A DNA stretch of 64,000 bases. Origin: JAXMHQ01 sp046346665. GTDB taxonomy: Bacteria > Verrucomicrobiota > Verrucomicrobiia > Limisphaerales > JAXMHQ01. This document shows positions 41,079-50,749 of the stretch, piece after piece; position 1 is the stretch's first letter, and every line of letters starts with the position of its first letter. Below the pieces are notes generated by a model. The model was given only the letters and a program-made list of their open reading frames with translations. It had not been told where the DNA came from and searched no databases. The translations under genes and the position numbers were made by a program. The stretch is from positions 25,382-89,381 of the forward strand of contig JAXMHQ010000022.1 of assembly GCA_046346665.1 (NCBI GenBank), in the 5' to 3' direction.

Positions 41079-42455
41079 TCAGTCTGCCCGCAGCCGGAAG
41101 AACTGGCGCTCAGGGCCCATTAGGTTGGTGTAAGGACTGAATGCGTTTGCAATGTTGGTGAACCCAACGGTCGGCTCGGACGAGGTCTCGAGGACGAAAG
41201 CGGGATCCGACCAGTTTAATACCGCGTAACGATCAGCAAACCGGATGTTCAGTGGAATGCGCAGGTCCAAGCTGAACACGACTCCATTATTGAAGCCTCC
41301 CCCCAACTCTGTCGTCCCATACAAGGTGGTACCGGAACGCGTCAATGCGGCTGCCGAATTTGCGCCATCATGCTGGGTGAAGTTTTTTAGAACGGTGTAA
41401 TTGGCCCCGTTTGTATTGACTCTGAACACAACTCCGTTACCTACGTCGTTTTCATCGCGTCCGCCGTAATAAGTCGTGCCGAACAACTTATCGCCGGAAA
41501 TTAACAGGCCCGAATACGAACCCCATCCGTCCTCTTGATTAAAATGCTTGAGTACCGCATAGTCGGCACCGTCGGTGTTCATTCTGAATACCGTCCCCAC
41601 TGCGAAGCCACCGCCCATAAAGGTTGTCCCAAACAAGGTGCTGCCGTCAATCGCCAGAGTTCCGCCGGGTCGCTCTCCGTCGGCGTTGGTAAAACCATTG
41701 CTGGATTGAAAGTACTTGAGCACCGTGTAACCGGTTCCATTTGTGTTTATCCTGAAGACCGTGCCCCCGTCGCGAAGGCCGCCTTCATAAGTCGCTCCAT
41801 ACAACTTTCCGTCAGATAGGGTCAGTCCCACATTAGGCCACACACCATCGGGATTGCCGAAGCCAGTAAACGTCTTCAACACGGCAAAGTCCGACCCGTT
41901 TGTGCCCAATTTGAAAATCGTGCCGTAGCCCGCGCTGCCGCCAACGGATGCCGTTCCATACAACGTGCCATTACAGAGGACGAGAGCCGCAGTCGGTTCC
42001 GCTCCGTCGTAGTTGGTTGGCCAGGAGTCGGTATCAATCAAGGCCGAAAAGTGCTTCAGCACGGTGAAACCAGTGCCATCCGTGTTTAATTCAAATACCG
42101 TTCCGCTGCCAAAGTTCCCGCCCCGGCGAGTCGTTCCATAAAGTTTCCCCCCGGAAAGCCTGAGACCCGCCATTGGCAAAGCGCCGTCGCCGTTTGTGTA
42201 TCCGGGATACCCGCTCATTGCTGAGAACTCTTTGAGCACGACGAACCCTGTTCCGTCCGTATTCAATCTGAACACCGTGCCGCAATCGCTGCTTCCGCCA
42301 TTCCTCGCGGTACCGTATAATACGCTCCCATCCAACAGCAGCTCGGCATTCGGGGAGGCTCCGTCGGAAATGAACGTATGGGCGACCGTGAAAGTTTGCG
42401 CCTGGATTGAATGGGACAACATTATCCCACTAAATAGTAGCGCAATCCTATTCAT
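41079..42455 (-). CDS. Secreted GloVer-repeat protein
   Basis: About 458 residues. A signal peptide (MNRIALLFSGIMLSHSIQA) is followed by roughly seven tandem repeats with the pattern LYGTTxxGGxxxxGTVFRLNTDGTGFTVLKxF, the GloVer repeat, probably a beta-propeller-like fold. The C-terminal module ends RQFFRLRAD. Base composition is less GC-rich than neighbouring genes. Role unknown, likely extracellular. The alternative start is ATG at 42473. An IS256 element is inserted 70 bases upstream, so its expression may have changed. Confidence 0.85.
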   Translation of the reverse strand: MNRIALLFSGIMLSHSIQAQTFTVAHTFISDGASPNAELLLDGSVLYGTARNGGSSDCGTVFRLNTDGTGFVVLKEFSAMSGYPGYTNGDGALPMAGLRLSGGKLYGTTRRGGNFGSGTVFELNTDGTGFTVLKHFSALIDTDSWPTNYDGAEPTAALVLCNGTLYGTASVGGSAGYGTIFKLGTNGSDFAVLKTFTGFGNPDGVWPNVGLTLSDGKLYGATYEGGLRDGGTVFRINTNGTGYTVLKYFQSSNGFTNADGERPGGTLAIDGSTLFGTTFMGGGFAVGTVFRMNTDGADYAVLKHFNQEDGWGSYSGLLISGDKLFGTTYYGGRDENDVGNGVVFRVNTNGANYTVLKNFTQHDGANSAAALTRSGTTLYGTTELGGGFNNGVVFSLDLRIPLNIRFADRYAVLNWSDPAFVLETSSEPTVGFTNIANAFSPYTNLMGPERQFFRLRAD

Positions 42456-42468
42456 CCTTCTGGCAAGC

Positions 42469-42496
42469 AGCATAACAGGCACGGCCGACCCGTCAA
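42469..42496 (-). promoter_or_regulatory. Sigma70-like promoter upstream of the GloVer gene
   Basis: TTGACG at 42496-42491, 16-base spacer, TATGCT at 42474-42469. It lies between the IS element and the gene, so it would survive the insertion. The predicted leader is very short. Confidence 0.3.
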
Positions 42497-42515
42497 GCCT
42501 GTATGGTTTGAGGAC

Positions 42516-42524
42516 GGGTCGTCT
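42516..42524. repeat. Left 9-bp target-site duplication of the IS
   Basis: GGGTCGTCT directly left of the left inverted repeat; the same 9 bases follow the right end at 43821-43829. Confidence 0.9.
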
Positions 42525-43820
42525 GGTGGCGTAAGAGTTCTTGTGTAAAAGCTGTGGAGGGGGTGTATCTGGGTTTCATGCAAATGAACAACCCTAAACC
42601 TGGAAAGGAAGATACACCCATGAGAGCAAGCGAAGCCCTCACCTTTGAGCCTGCCGCCTGTTGGGAGCGGCTGCAAGCAGCAAAAAGTGAGTTTTTCTTT
42701 GAGGATCTGGATGGATTGATGAAAGAGCGGCACCAGCAGTTTCTGGAAGAACTGATGAGCTACGAGCGTCAGTGTTTTCTCAATGCACACCCCTACGAAC
42801 GGACTGAGCAGCGAGTGGACCAGGCCAACGGCTTCTACCGTCGAGGCCTGACTACTCGGCTGGGGGCCTTGGAACTGCAAGTGCCCCGAACTCGGTCTGG
42901 GCAGTTTCAGACACAGGTCTTGAAACGTTACCAGCGCCGGGAGCCGGTGATCAACGAGGCGTTGAAACAGGTGTTTCTGTTGGGCGTCTCGACCCGTCAG
43001 GCCGGCCGTGCGCTGGCCACGCTGGTGGAGGACGCAGTGAGCGCCTCGACGGTCAGCGCGGTTGCCAAAGCCCTGGATCAATCGGTGCATGCGTTTCATC
43101 GGCGCCGCTTGCCTGATCACTACCGCTATTTGCTTTTAGATGGGGTGAGCGTGCGGATCCGGCTGGTGGGCAAGGTCCAGCGCCGCATGGTGCTCTGCGC
43201 TTATGGCGTGACCACCGAGGGCAAACGCGAGCTCATCGACTTTCACATCGTCAATGCCGAGGGCCAGGAAAGCTGGTTTGATTTCCTGTGGGGTCTGTTC
43301 AATCGAGGACTGCATGGAGAGTTTCTGGAGCTGATCGGCACCGACGGACAAGCTGGGTTGGCCAAGGCCATTGATCGGCTTTGGCCGGCAGTGCCGCATC
43401 AGCGCTGTTGGGCCCACAAGCTGCGCAACCTGGAGAACAAACTCAAAGCCTCTCAAGCGCCCTGCCTGGAGGAGGCCAAGCTCATTTACCAAGCCCAGAC
43501 CCGCACGGAGGCCATCCAACGGTTTCGTCAGTGGCGCCGTCGCTGGCAAGCACGGGCTCCCAAGGCCGTGGCCTGCCTCGAAGCCGATCTGGAGGAACTG
43601 CTGGCTTTCTTTAGTTGCCCAAAGACCCAATGGAAACGCCTACGCACCACCAATGTCATCGAGCGCCTCTTTGTAGAGGTTCGACGCCGAATCCGAACCA
43701 TGTGCGCCTTTACAACCCGCGACAGCTGTGAACGAATCCTATTTGCCGTCTTTGACCGCATGAACCAGCACTGGACCCGTCACCCCCTCCCAGCTTTTAC
43801 ACAGAACTCTTGACGCCACC
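42525..43820 (+). mobile_element. IS256-family insertion sequence, complete
   Basis: 1296 bp. The left end begins GGTGGCGTAAGAGTTC and the right end is its near-perfect inverted match over about 40 bp (three single-base gaps), ending CGCCACC. A 9-bp GGGTCGTCT duplication flanks it (42516-42524, 43821-43829). Identical flanks and an intact transposase suggest a recent insertion. It sits in the intergenic region between the GloVer gene and the esterase gene. Confidence 0.95.
42620..43813 (+). CDS. IS256-family transposase
   Basis: About 397 residues from the ATG at 42620, preceded by AAGGAAG. It has the DDE triad: LLLDGVSVRI, IGTDGQAGLAKAI and NVIERLFVEVRRRIR, with the CWAHKLRNLE motif between the second Asp and the Glu. 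It catalyses cut-and-paste or copy transposition of the element. It is full length with no frameshift. Confidence 0.95.
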   Translation: MRASEALTFEPAACWERLQAAKSEFFFEDLDGLMKERHQQFLEELMSYERQCFLNAHPYERTEQRVDQANGFYRRGLTTRLGALELQVPRTRSGQFQTQVLKRYQRREPVINEALKQVFLLGVSTRQAGRALATLVEDAVSASTVSAVAKALDQSVHAFHRRRLPDHYRYLLLDGVSVRIRLVGKVQRRMVLCAYGVTTEGKRELIDFHIVNAEGQESWFDFLWGLFNRGLHGEFLELIGTDGQAGLAKAIDRLWPAVPHQRCWAHKLRNLENKLKASQAPCLEEAKLIYQAQTRTEAIQRFRQWRRRWQARAPKAVACLEADLEELLAFFSCPKTQWKRLRTTNVIERLFVEVRRRIRTMCAFTTRDSCERILFAVFDRMNQHWTRHPLPAFTQNS

Positions 43821-43829
43821 GGGTCGTCT
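43821..43829. repeat. Right 9-bp target-site duplication of the IS
   Basis: GGGTCGTCT directly after the right inverted repeat. Confidence 0.9.
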
Positions 43830-43886
43830 CCTGCTTTTGTGGTGGATGGAGACTGGGGCCGGCGGGGGCGTCGGGCCTCTCGAAGG

Positions 43887-45116
43887 TCAGGGCTTGAACA
43901 ACAGCGGCGCGAATTCGTGGAAGCTGCGGCGCCAGGTCTGCCATTCGTGGGCGGTTTCGGGCGAGATGTAAATCGTCAGGTTCGTGATGCCGGCCGCCGC
44001 CAGCGAATCCCGGTAGGCCTTCAGACTGTCCGCGCCGCGTTCGACAGCGCCATAACTCACGAAAGCGACTTTGACGAGCTGGTTGAATTCCGCCGGGTTC
44101 GACAACGGCGCATTGGTCAGCTCACCCAGCGTGCCGCCGCTGAAGATTCCAAGGTTCGCAAACACGTTCAGGTTCGTCATGCCGATCATTCGCGTCTGGA
44201 ACCCGCCCATCGACAGCCCCGCCAACGCGCGATGATCGCGGTCCGTGATCGTGCGGTAGCTCGCGTCGATCATGGGGATGATTTCGTAGAGCAGCGTCGC
44301 GGGGAAACGCCCGGCGGGCCCGCTGAACATGCGGACGAAGCGATTCGTGTTCACCGCCGGACCGTTGGTCCCGGCGGGGGCGTTGGTGCCGCCCATCAGG
44401 CCGGCCGGGGGACGTCCGCCGTCGTCGGCGAAAATCGCGCTGCCGCCGCCGTTGTCCATCACCACGATCATCGGCCGGGCTTTGCCTTCGGCGATGAGAT
44501 TATCGAGGATGAAATTCACACGGCCCTGCGTCGACCAGCCACGCTCGTCCTCGCCCGCGCCGTGCTGCAGGTAAACGACCGGGTACCGCGCGGCCGTGTT
44601 CGTGTTGTAATCGGGCGGCGTGTAAACAAAGCACCGGCGCCAGGCGCTGTTGGTTTGCGAATAATACCAGTGCTCGCGCACGTCGCCGTGCGGCACGTTC
44701 TGCGCGCTGTAAAATGCCTCGTCCGGCGACGGCACCTCGATGGCGCTCATCATCTTGCTCACGCCGAAAAACGATTCGCTCGCGGGATCGGCCACCGTGG
44801 CGCCGTCGATCACCACGCCGTAATAATGAAAACCCACCACCAGCGGCGGCGTCACCACCGTCCACAGGCCCTGCTCGTTCTTCGTGTAATCGTATTTGTG
44901 TCCGCCGATATCGAGCTGCACACGGCTGGCGGTCGGGGCGCGCAAATGGAATTCCGCCCGGCGCTCGGAATCGATCATCGGGTAGGCCGCACCGGGGACA
45001 TTCGAGGAGGCCGATTTGGCATCGCTGCCGAGCGTGGCGGCGGGTGGATTGGTTTGGGCCACGGCCGCGAGGCTGCCGGCCAGGAGTCCAAAGGCGATAA
45101 TCAGTGAGGTTTTCAT
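43887..45116 (-). CDS. CE1-type carbohydrate esterase with N-terminal Ig-like domain
   Basis: 409 residues. Signal peptide (MKTSLIIAFGLLAGSLAAVA). An N-terminal CBM48/E-set-like domain (AEFHLRAPTASRVQLDIGG) precedes an alpha/beta hydrolase of the esterase D/feruloyl esterase type: YPVVYLQHGAGEDERGW, nucleophile Ser in GLSMGG, and the catalytic His candidate in ETAHEWQTWR. It probably removes feruloyl or acetyl groups from plant polysaccharide outside the cell. The GH3 gene lies upstream on the same strand (94 bases between). Confidence 0.85.
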   Translation of the reverse strand: MKTSLIIAFGLLAGSLAAVAQTNPPAATLGSDAKSASSNVPGAAYPMIDSERRAEFHLRAPTASRVQLDIGGHKYDYTKNEQGLWTVVTPPLVVGFHYYGVVIDGATVADPASESFFGVSKMMSAIEVPSPDEAFYSAQNVPHGDVREHWYYSQTNSAWRRCFVYTPPDYNTNTAARYPVVYLQHGAGEDERGWSTQGRVNFILDNLIAEGKARPMIVVMDNGGGSAIFADDGGRPPAGLMGGTNAPAGTNGPAVNTNRFVRMFSGPAGRFPATLLYEIIPMIDASYRTITDRDHRALAGLSMGGFQTRMIGMTNLNVFANLGIFSGGTLGELTNAPLSNPAEFNQLVKVAFVSYGAVERGADSLKAYRDSLAAAGITNLTIYISPETAHEWQTWRRSFHEFAPLLFKP

Positions 45117-45132
45117 GGTTCGATCAATCTAT

Positions 45133-45174
45133 GTAGGAGTCGACGTGAGGAGACTCTGACTAAAAAACAAGCAT
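45133..45174. repeat. Dispersed repeat, intergenic copy
   Basis: Core GACGTGAGGAGACTCTGAC; matches the copy at 20730-20770 (25 of the first 28 bases), which there encodes the first codons of a DUF1593 gene. Confidence 0.65.
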
Positions 45175-45210
45175 GAGCATGAGACTCGTTACCTCGTCTC
45201 CTACGACAAT

Positions 45211-47952
45211 TCATGGCGCGGTGATGGTCATCGGCAATTTCAGCCGGAGGCTATCCGAGGCGTCCCCGATGAGAAGCTCATATTTGCCGGGCTCCACGAC
45301 GTATTGTTTCTTCTGCGCGTCCCAGTATCGCAGCCGTTCGGCGGGGACATCGATGTTCACGCGGCGGGATTCGCCGGCTTTGAGCGGCACCCGCGCGAAG
45401 CCGCAGAGCGACAGCTTCGGTTGCGGCACGCTGGAATCCAGGTGCCGGAAATATACCTGTGCCACCACGTCGCCGTCACTTTTGCCGGAGTTCTTCACGG
45501 TGAACGAGGCTGTCGCCTTGCCGTTCGCGGGAATCTTTTTCGACTCGAGCTTGCCGCTCTTGAAATCAAACCTGGTGAAGCTCAATCCGTGACCGAACGC
45601 CCACAACGGCTTTCCATTGAAATAGCGGTAGGTGCGGTTGTTCATGGAGTAATCCCGGAAATCCGGCAGATCCGATGTCGCCGCGTAGAACGTGACCGGA
45701 AGATGGCCGCTGGGATTCACGGTCCCGAACAGAATCTGGCCCACGGCGCGTCCGCCTTCCTCGCCTGGGTACCAGGCTTGCAGGATCGCGGGCAGATGCG
45801 CGGCTTCCCACGGCAGGGCCATGGCGGACCCGCTGCAATTGACCAGGACCACGGGTTTGCCGGTGGCCTGGAGCGACTGCACGAGCTTTTCCTGGACGGC
45901 CGGCAACTCGATCGTCAGCCGGTCGAATCCCTCGCCTTCCTGGGCCGGGGTGATGCCGCCGGCAAAGACGATCACGTCCGCCGCCGCGGCATTCGCCAGG
46001 GCTTCCGCGTTCAGTTCGGACAACGGAAGCGTGGGATCGTTGTCCTGCCGGCTCCAGGCGGCGATGCCGCGGTTGGTCTCGGTCGTCACCGGGCAGCCCA
46101 TCGCGAATGTGACTTCGATATTCGTCCCGGCCGCCTGGCGGATGCCGTCCAGGATCGACACCGGACTGCTGGCGGAGCCGTGATAATTGCCGTGCAACAT
46201 CGAGGTGGATTTTCCGTTGGGCCCGATCACGGCGATGTGCTTGGTCCGGGTGCGATTCAGCGGGAGCAGGCCGTCGTTCTTCAGCAGGACGATGGATTCC
46301 GCGGCCAGCTTCAGCGCCAGCGCGCGGTGATCAGCGGTGTCGTTGCGGTCCATGCCGATGTTTGAATACGGACAATCCGCGGGAGGATCGAACAAACCGA
46401 GTTTGAACCGGGTCCAGAAGACATAGGCCAGCCGCTGATCGATCTCCGGTTCCGTGACGAGGCCTTTCTCAACCGCCTTGACGAGGGCCTGATAATCCCC
46501 GCCGCAACAGAGATCGCACCCAGCCTTGACCGCGGCGGCGGCGGCTTCCTCGGGCGTCTTCACATAATGATGCCGGGACCAGATGTCGCTGATGGCGCCG
46601 CAATCCGATACGACATAGCCTTCGAACCCCCATTGCCGGCGGAGCAGGTCTGTGAGCAGGAACGGACTCGCGCACGCGGGCACGCCGTCCACCGCGTTGT
46701 AAGCGCCCATGACGCCGCCCACGCGACCCTGGCGCACGGCCATTTCGAACTGCGGCAGGTAGGTGTCGTACAAATCCCGCTCCGAAGGCACGGCATCGAA
46801 CCGGTGGCGGTCCGCCTCCGGCCCGCTATGAACGGCGTAATGCTTGGCGCAAGCCATCGCGAGCATGTACTTGGGGTCGTCGCCCTGGATGCCGCGGATG
46901 AATTCGACGCCCAGTGTGCCCGACAGGAATGGATCTTCGCCGAACGTCTCCTGGCCGCGGCCCCAGCGCGGGTCGCGAAAGATATTGATGTTCGGCGTCC
47001 AGAATGTGAGGCCCGTCCACCACTTCGAATTCCCGTCGTGGCTGGAGGCGTATTCGTTGTACTTGGCGCGGCCCTCGATGCCGATGACCGTGCCTTCCTG
47101 CCGCAATAATTCGGGATCCCACGTCGCGGCCCCGCCGATGGATTCCGGGAACACGGTAGCAACGCCGTTGTTGGCGACGCCGTGGAGGGCTTCGTTCCAG
47201 TAATTGTAAGCCGCCAACCCGAGCCGAGGAATCGCCGGCGCGTCGTTCTGCAGTTGCGCGACCTTCTCCGCGAGCGACAGGCGCCGGATCAGGTCCTTCG
47301 AGCGCGCGGCGAGGGATTGCGCCGGGTCCTTCCAGATCGGCGCTTCGCTGATTTCCGGCGGGCGGCTCGCGGCGACGGAAAACGCGTCCGCCAGTTCTGC
47401 GGCGCTGAAGCCGGCGGCGGCGGCGCCCGAGGCATCCAGGATTTTGATTGTGTTGAACTTGGCGGCGTTCGTGACGGCCGCAAAGGAAAGCGTCAGCGGC
47501 CCGCGCAGCGCGTCGTCTTCATGGTCGACGGTGCCGGTGATGAAGCATACCCGGCGCGGTCCGCCGGCCGCGGCGACAATGTCGAAATTCGTGGCCAGCA
47601 GGAGGTCGCCCGCCGTCACGTTGAACAACCGCGCGCCCGGGGCCTCGAGCCGCGTTTCCGCTTCGCCGATGCGGACGGTGTATTTGCCGGCCGGCAGATG
47701 CGCGATGCGGATTTCGAAATGGCTCCCGTTGATCTCCTCGCGGAAAGCAGCCGGGTTGGCGGGCGCGCCTCCGATCACGACGGAATCGCGGTCCTTGCGA
47801 TGGGCGAACTCGCCGCTGAGGGTCACCTGCTGTCCGCAGGTGCCGCACACTTCATCCGTGGCCAGGGCGGCCGACGCGGAGAGCAACAGGGCTGAAACCA
47901 AGGGGAGCGCCGAATTCCCGCAAAACCCGGCAGCAGCCATTTTGTGATCCAT
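45211..47952 (-). CDS. Secreted glycoside hydrolase family 3 protein
   Basis: About 913 residues. Signal peptide near the N-terminus. A beta-rich N-terminal domain (about 40-215) not usual in GH3 is followed by the catalytic barrel: KHYAVHSGPEADRHRFDA and nucleophile Asp in VVSDCGAISDIW (near 450). The second domain has EGEGFDR with the acid/base Glu (near 670), and a C-terminal FnIII-like domain closes the protein. Likely a beta-xylosidase or beta-glucosidase acting on oligosaccharides. The start at 47952 is chosen over upstream ATG; 47940 is also possible. Confidence 0.9.
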   Translation of the reverse strand: MDHKMAAAGFCGNSALPLVSALLLSASAALATDEVCGTCGQQVTLSGEFAHRKDRDSVVIGGAPANPAAFREEINGSHFEIRIAHLPAGKYTVRIGEAETRLEAPGARLFNVTAGDLLLATNFDIVAAAGGPRRVCFITGTVDHEDDALRGPLTLSFAAVTNAAKFNTIKILDASGAAAAGFSAAELADAFSVAASRPPEISEAPIWKDPAQSLAARSKDLIRRLSLAEKVAQLQNDAPAIPRLGLAAYNYWNEALHGVANNGVATVFPESIGGAATWDPELLRQEGTVIGIEGRAKYNEYASSHDGNSKWWTGLTFWTPNINIFRDPRWGRGQETFGEDPFLSGTLGVEFIRGIQGDDPKYMLAMACAKHYAVHSGPEADRHRFDAVPSERDLYDTYLPQFEMAVRQGRVGGVMGAYNAVDGVPACASPFLLTDLLRRQWGFEGYVVSDCGAISDIWSRHHYVKTPEEAAAAAVKAGCDLCCGGDYQALVKAVEKGLVTEPEIDQRLAYVFWTRFKLGLFDPPADCPYSNIGMDRNDTADHRALALKLAAESIVLLKNDGLLPLNRTRTKHIAVIGPNGKSTSMLHGNYHGSASSPVSILDGIRQAAGTNIEVTFAMGCPVTTETNRGIAAWSRQDNDPTLPLSELNAEALANAAAADVIVFAGGITPAQEGEGFDRLTIELPAVQEKLVQSLQATGKPVVLVNCSGSAMALPWEAAHLPAILQAWYPGEEGGRAVGQILFGTVNPSGHLPVTFYAATSDLPDFRDYSMNNRTYRYFNGKPLWAFGHGLSFTRFDFKSGKLESKKIPANGKATASFTVKNSGKSDGDVVAQVYFRHLDSSVPQPKLSLCGFARVPLKAGESRRVNIDVPAERLRYWDAQKKQYVVEPGKYELLIGDASDSLRLKLPMTITAP

Positions 47953-48031
47953 GATGTCTGACACGATTGCGCAACGGCGCAAGAATTGGCAAGCAGCTTC
48001 AACCGGGAATCAAGTCCCGAAACCGGCCCGT

Positions 48032-48826
48032 TCACTTTTCAGCGGTTTTCTCAATTCGATTGGTCAAAGTCGAGGCGCCCAGTTCCCGGATCAACCCTGT
48101 AACGAGAGTTTTCAGACCATCATCGGGGTGTTGGAACACCATGATGGGATCCGCGGCCGTGTAGTGAGCAGTGAAGTTATTGGTCAATACCAGGTTATTC
48201 TGCCATACCGCTTCCCCCTCCCTGGTGGCCAGCGTCAGGTTGTCGATCTTCACCATCACGCGGACCTGAGACGTCATGCCGGAAGTGCTAACCGAGCCGA
48301 CCACGGCGCCGAGGAGCCCAAAACCTGCAGTCCCGGCCTTGATGCCTTCAGCGGTTTCGTTGGCGAGGGCGCGGACGGAGTATTCGGTGAGAGTCCCGGT
48401 TAACGTGTAGTCGCCCGTGGCGTTGGTTCCGAACTCGACCCGGTTGAACAGACCACTGTGGGCGAGATGTTTTGCCACCATCGCTCCCACCGCCAGACCG
48501 AGGTCCTTGTTGTCGTAACCGCCCCGGTAATTCGTCCGCCATTCATCGGAAATTTCGCGGTGCACGACGTTCGTCGACGGCACATTCCAATCCGGCTTGG
48601 TCTTTGGAGTCATTCCGGAATTGTGGTTGGTGTGCCACTCCGAGCGGACGGTGTATTCCACGGAGTTGGTGATCGCCACGGTCTCGTCCTTGAACGGACG
48701 GACGACCAGGACCTTCTGGATCGTCGGGCCCGTCCACCGGTCCTGCTCCGTCAATGGATAATTGATTTTGTGAGCGCACCCGGCGAGGAGGATGGGGAGG
48801 AGAAATACCGTGAGACTCCTATTCAT
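48032..48826 (-). CDS. Lipoprotein of unknown function
   Basis: 264 residues. Lipobox in FLLPILLAGC, so it should be lipid-anchored. The body (VLVVRPFKDETVAITNSVEY, GGYDNKDLGLAVGAMVAKHLAHSGLFNRVEF, DYTLTGTLTEYS) resembles small envelope lipoproteins that modify or sense outer-membrane state; no family is recognised with confidence. The C-terminal half contains a hydrophobic GFGLLGAVVGSV stretch. Confidence 0.6.
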   Translation of the reverse strand: MNRSLTVFLLPILLAGCAHKINYPLTEQDRWTGPTIQKVLVVRPFKDETVAITNSVEYTVRSEWHTNHNSGMTPKTKPDWNVPSTNVVHREISDEWRTNYRGGYDNKDLGLAVGAMVAKHLAHSGLFNRVEFGTNATGDYTLTGTLTEYSVRALANETAEGIKAGTAGFGLLGAVVGSVSTSGMTSQVRVMVKIDNLTLATREGEAVWQNNLVLTNNFTAHYTAADPIMVFQHPDDGLKTLVTGLIRELGASTLTNRIEKTAEK

Positions 48827-48965
48827 GCGAATGCGTTTAACAACGGGCCCGTTCATTAGCAAGGCGAAAGTGGGAATCTCCCATGCCGCCAACCCGCTAA
48901 TGATGGCGGCTCTCAACCCGCTGCTTCGCGACCGGACAGGATGGCAACAACGGCGGCGCTCCGGC

Positions 48966-50006
48966 TCAGACTGCAGACGGCCCCGGGAGGCGGGCGTGTT
49001 TGCGGGCGTGCTTGAGCGCGCCGTACCCGACGAGCTTGCGCCGCTGTTCGTCCCACAGGCGGAACGTCAGCGACCGGAGGCTCGACAGGAGCGTGATCGG
49101 TTTCACTTCCTGGAAGAGCGATGCCGCCTTGTGGCAGCGTTCCAGGTGATAATTCGGAATCCGGGCGCTGAGATGGTGGATGTGGTGAAACCCGATGTTG
49201 CCGGAAAACCATTGAAGGACCTTCGGCAGTTCGTAGAAGGAACTGCCCTGGAGGGCCGCCGCCGTGAAATCCCATTCCTCGCCGCGCTCCCAATAGACGC
49301 CGTCGAACTGGTGCTGCACGTAAAAGAGCCAGAGGCCAGCCGAGCCCGCCACGGCCACGATCATGAGCTGGAGCAGGAGATAGGTCTTCAGGCCGAACAC
49401 GGCGGACAACGCGGCGCCGACTCCGAGGAGCGCGAGGTTGGTGGCGTAGAGGGAAAGCCGGTCGCGCAGGACGGTGCCGCGCGGACAAAACCGCTGCTTG
49501 ACGAGGAACAGGAACAGGGGGGCGATGAGGAACAGCACCAGCGGATTGCGCGCGAGCCGGTAGGCGATGCGTTTCCAGCGCGACGCCTCGAGGTATTCCT
49601 GGACCGTGAGCGTCCAGACGTCGCCCACCCCGCGCTTGTCGAGGTTGCCGGCGGTGGAATGGTGCAGGGCATGTTCCCGACGCCAGAGATGAAAAGGGGT
49701 GAACGTGAGCACGCCGGTGAGGAAGCCGATGATCGTGTTGGCCCGGGGCGATTTGAAAAAGGAACCGTGTCCGCAATCGTGGAAGATGATGAATACCCGG
49801 ACGAGGAATCCGCCGGCGAGAACGGCGAGCGGCACGGCGAGCCACCAGGAAAAAGTGGCGGCCCAGTACAACAGCCACCAGGTGGCGGCATACGGAATCA
49901 AGGTGTTGGCCAACTGCCAGAGCGCCCGGCCGCGGGCCGGCGTTTGATAGGCGGCAACGATCTGCCTCCAGTGGGAGGCGTCCTGAGACGGCGGAAGTGT
50001 CGACAT
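48966..50006 (-). CDS. Fatty acid desaturase
   Basis: 346 residues with four or more membrane segments and the di-iron His boxes HDCGH, HALHH and HHIHH, plus HQFDG before the last. It introduces a double bond into acyl chains in the membrane, useful for cold or envelope adaptation. The start at 50006 (MSTLPPSQD) follows from the length of the family. Confidence 0.93.
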   Translation of the reverse strand: MSTLPPSQDASHWRQIVAAYQTPARGRALWQLANTLIPYAATWWLLYWAATFSWWLAVPLAVLAGGFLVRVFIIFHDCGHGSFFKSPRANTIIGFLTGVLTFTPFHLWRREHALHHSTAGNLDKRGVGDVWTLTVQEYLEASRWKRIAYRLARNPLVLFLIAPLFLFLVKQRFCPRGTVLRDRLSLYATNLALLGVGAALSAVFGLKTYLLLQLMIVAVAGSAGLWLFYVQHQFDGVYWERGEEWDFTAAALQGSSFYELPKVLQWFSGNIGFHHIHHLSARIPNYHLERCHKAASLFQEVKPITLLSSLRSLTFRLWDEQRRKLVGYGALKHARKHARLPGPSAV

Positions 50007-50183
50007 GATTTGTTTGCGCGAGCCCGACGACTTTCCGATCCACCGGCAACCCGCCGGGCCGTCACTCATTTGAACCGGCCCGATGCCGTTCTCGGAAATT
50101 CACGGGGTCGGGTCTATTCTCGCAACGGACGACCGTTCCCGCAACCGCGATTTTCAGGAATGGGATGGACGGCGATACCCGGT

Positions 50184-50576
50184 TCAAGTGTAGGCCAGGG
50201 ACAGTTTATACCGCAGCAGATTGCAGCACGGCACGTCGGCCATCTTGGTTCTCTTGCGGAACCCTTCGCACCGGATTTCGCCTTCGACAGTTTTGCGGCC
50301 TGCCCGGACTGCTTCCGAGACGGCGGCGCTCAGGTCGAAGTCGCCGCCGATGCAGTCGCTGCTGGGGCAGACGAAGGAGAAAACGGATTTCGCGTGCGCG
50401 ACATTGGCCTTGTAGCGGAGGGAACCGCTCCGGCTGAGGCCGTCCGGTTCAAAGTAAGCCAGGTCGACCGTCAGGGATTTCAACCGGGGGAACGCGACCG
50501 CCAGGCTGGCGGAGTCGTTGGCCCGCTGGATCTGTTGAAGGCGGTATTCCGCTTTCGGGCTGGCAGGTCGTGGCAT
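50184..50576 (-). CDS. Small conserved hypothetical protein with Cys-rich region
   Basis: 130 residues. It has FVCPSSDCIGGDFDLS and a C-terminal PCCNLLRYKLSLAY, suggesting a metal-binding or disulfide-rich protein. Soluble by composition. Function unknown. Confidence 0.6.
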   Translation of the reverse strand: MPRPASPKAEYRLQQIQRANDSASLAVAFPRLKSLTVDLAYFEPDGLSRSGSLRYKANVAHAKSVFSFVCPSSDCIGGDFDLSAAVSEAVRAGRKTVEGEIRCEGFRKRTKMADVPCCNLLRYKLSLAYT

Positions 50577-50749
50577 GGCGATTCAGGTTTTCTGAATTCA
50601 GCCGCACGAGAGAGGACGCCTTGGATGGGCCCGGAAAGGTTTGGTTAAATTCATGCCCAGCTTACGCCGCGTGGAGGGATTGACAAGATGAAACGCGACG
50701 CCCCCGGCTCCCCGGGTTGGCTCCAGCGGAGGGCTTGCGCCGGCGTTTC

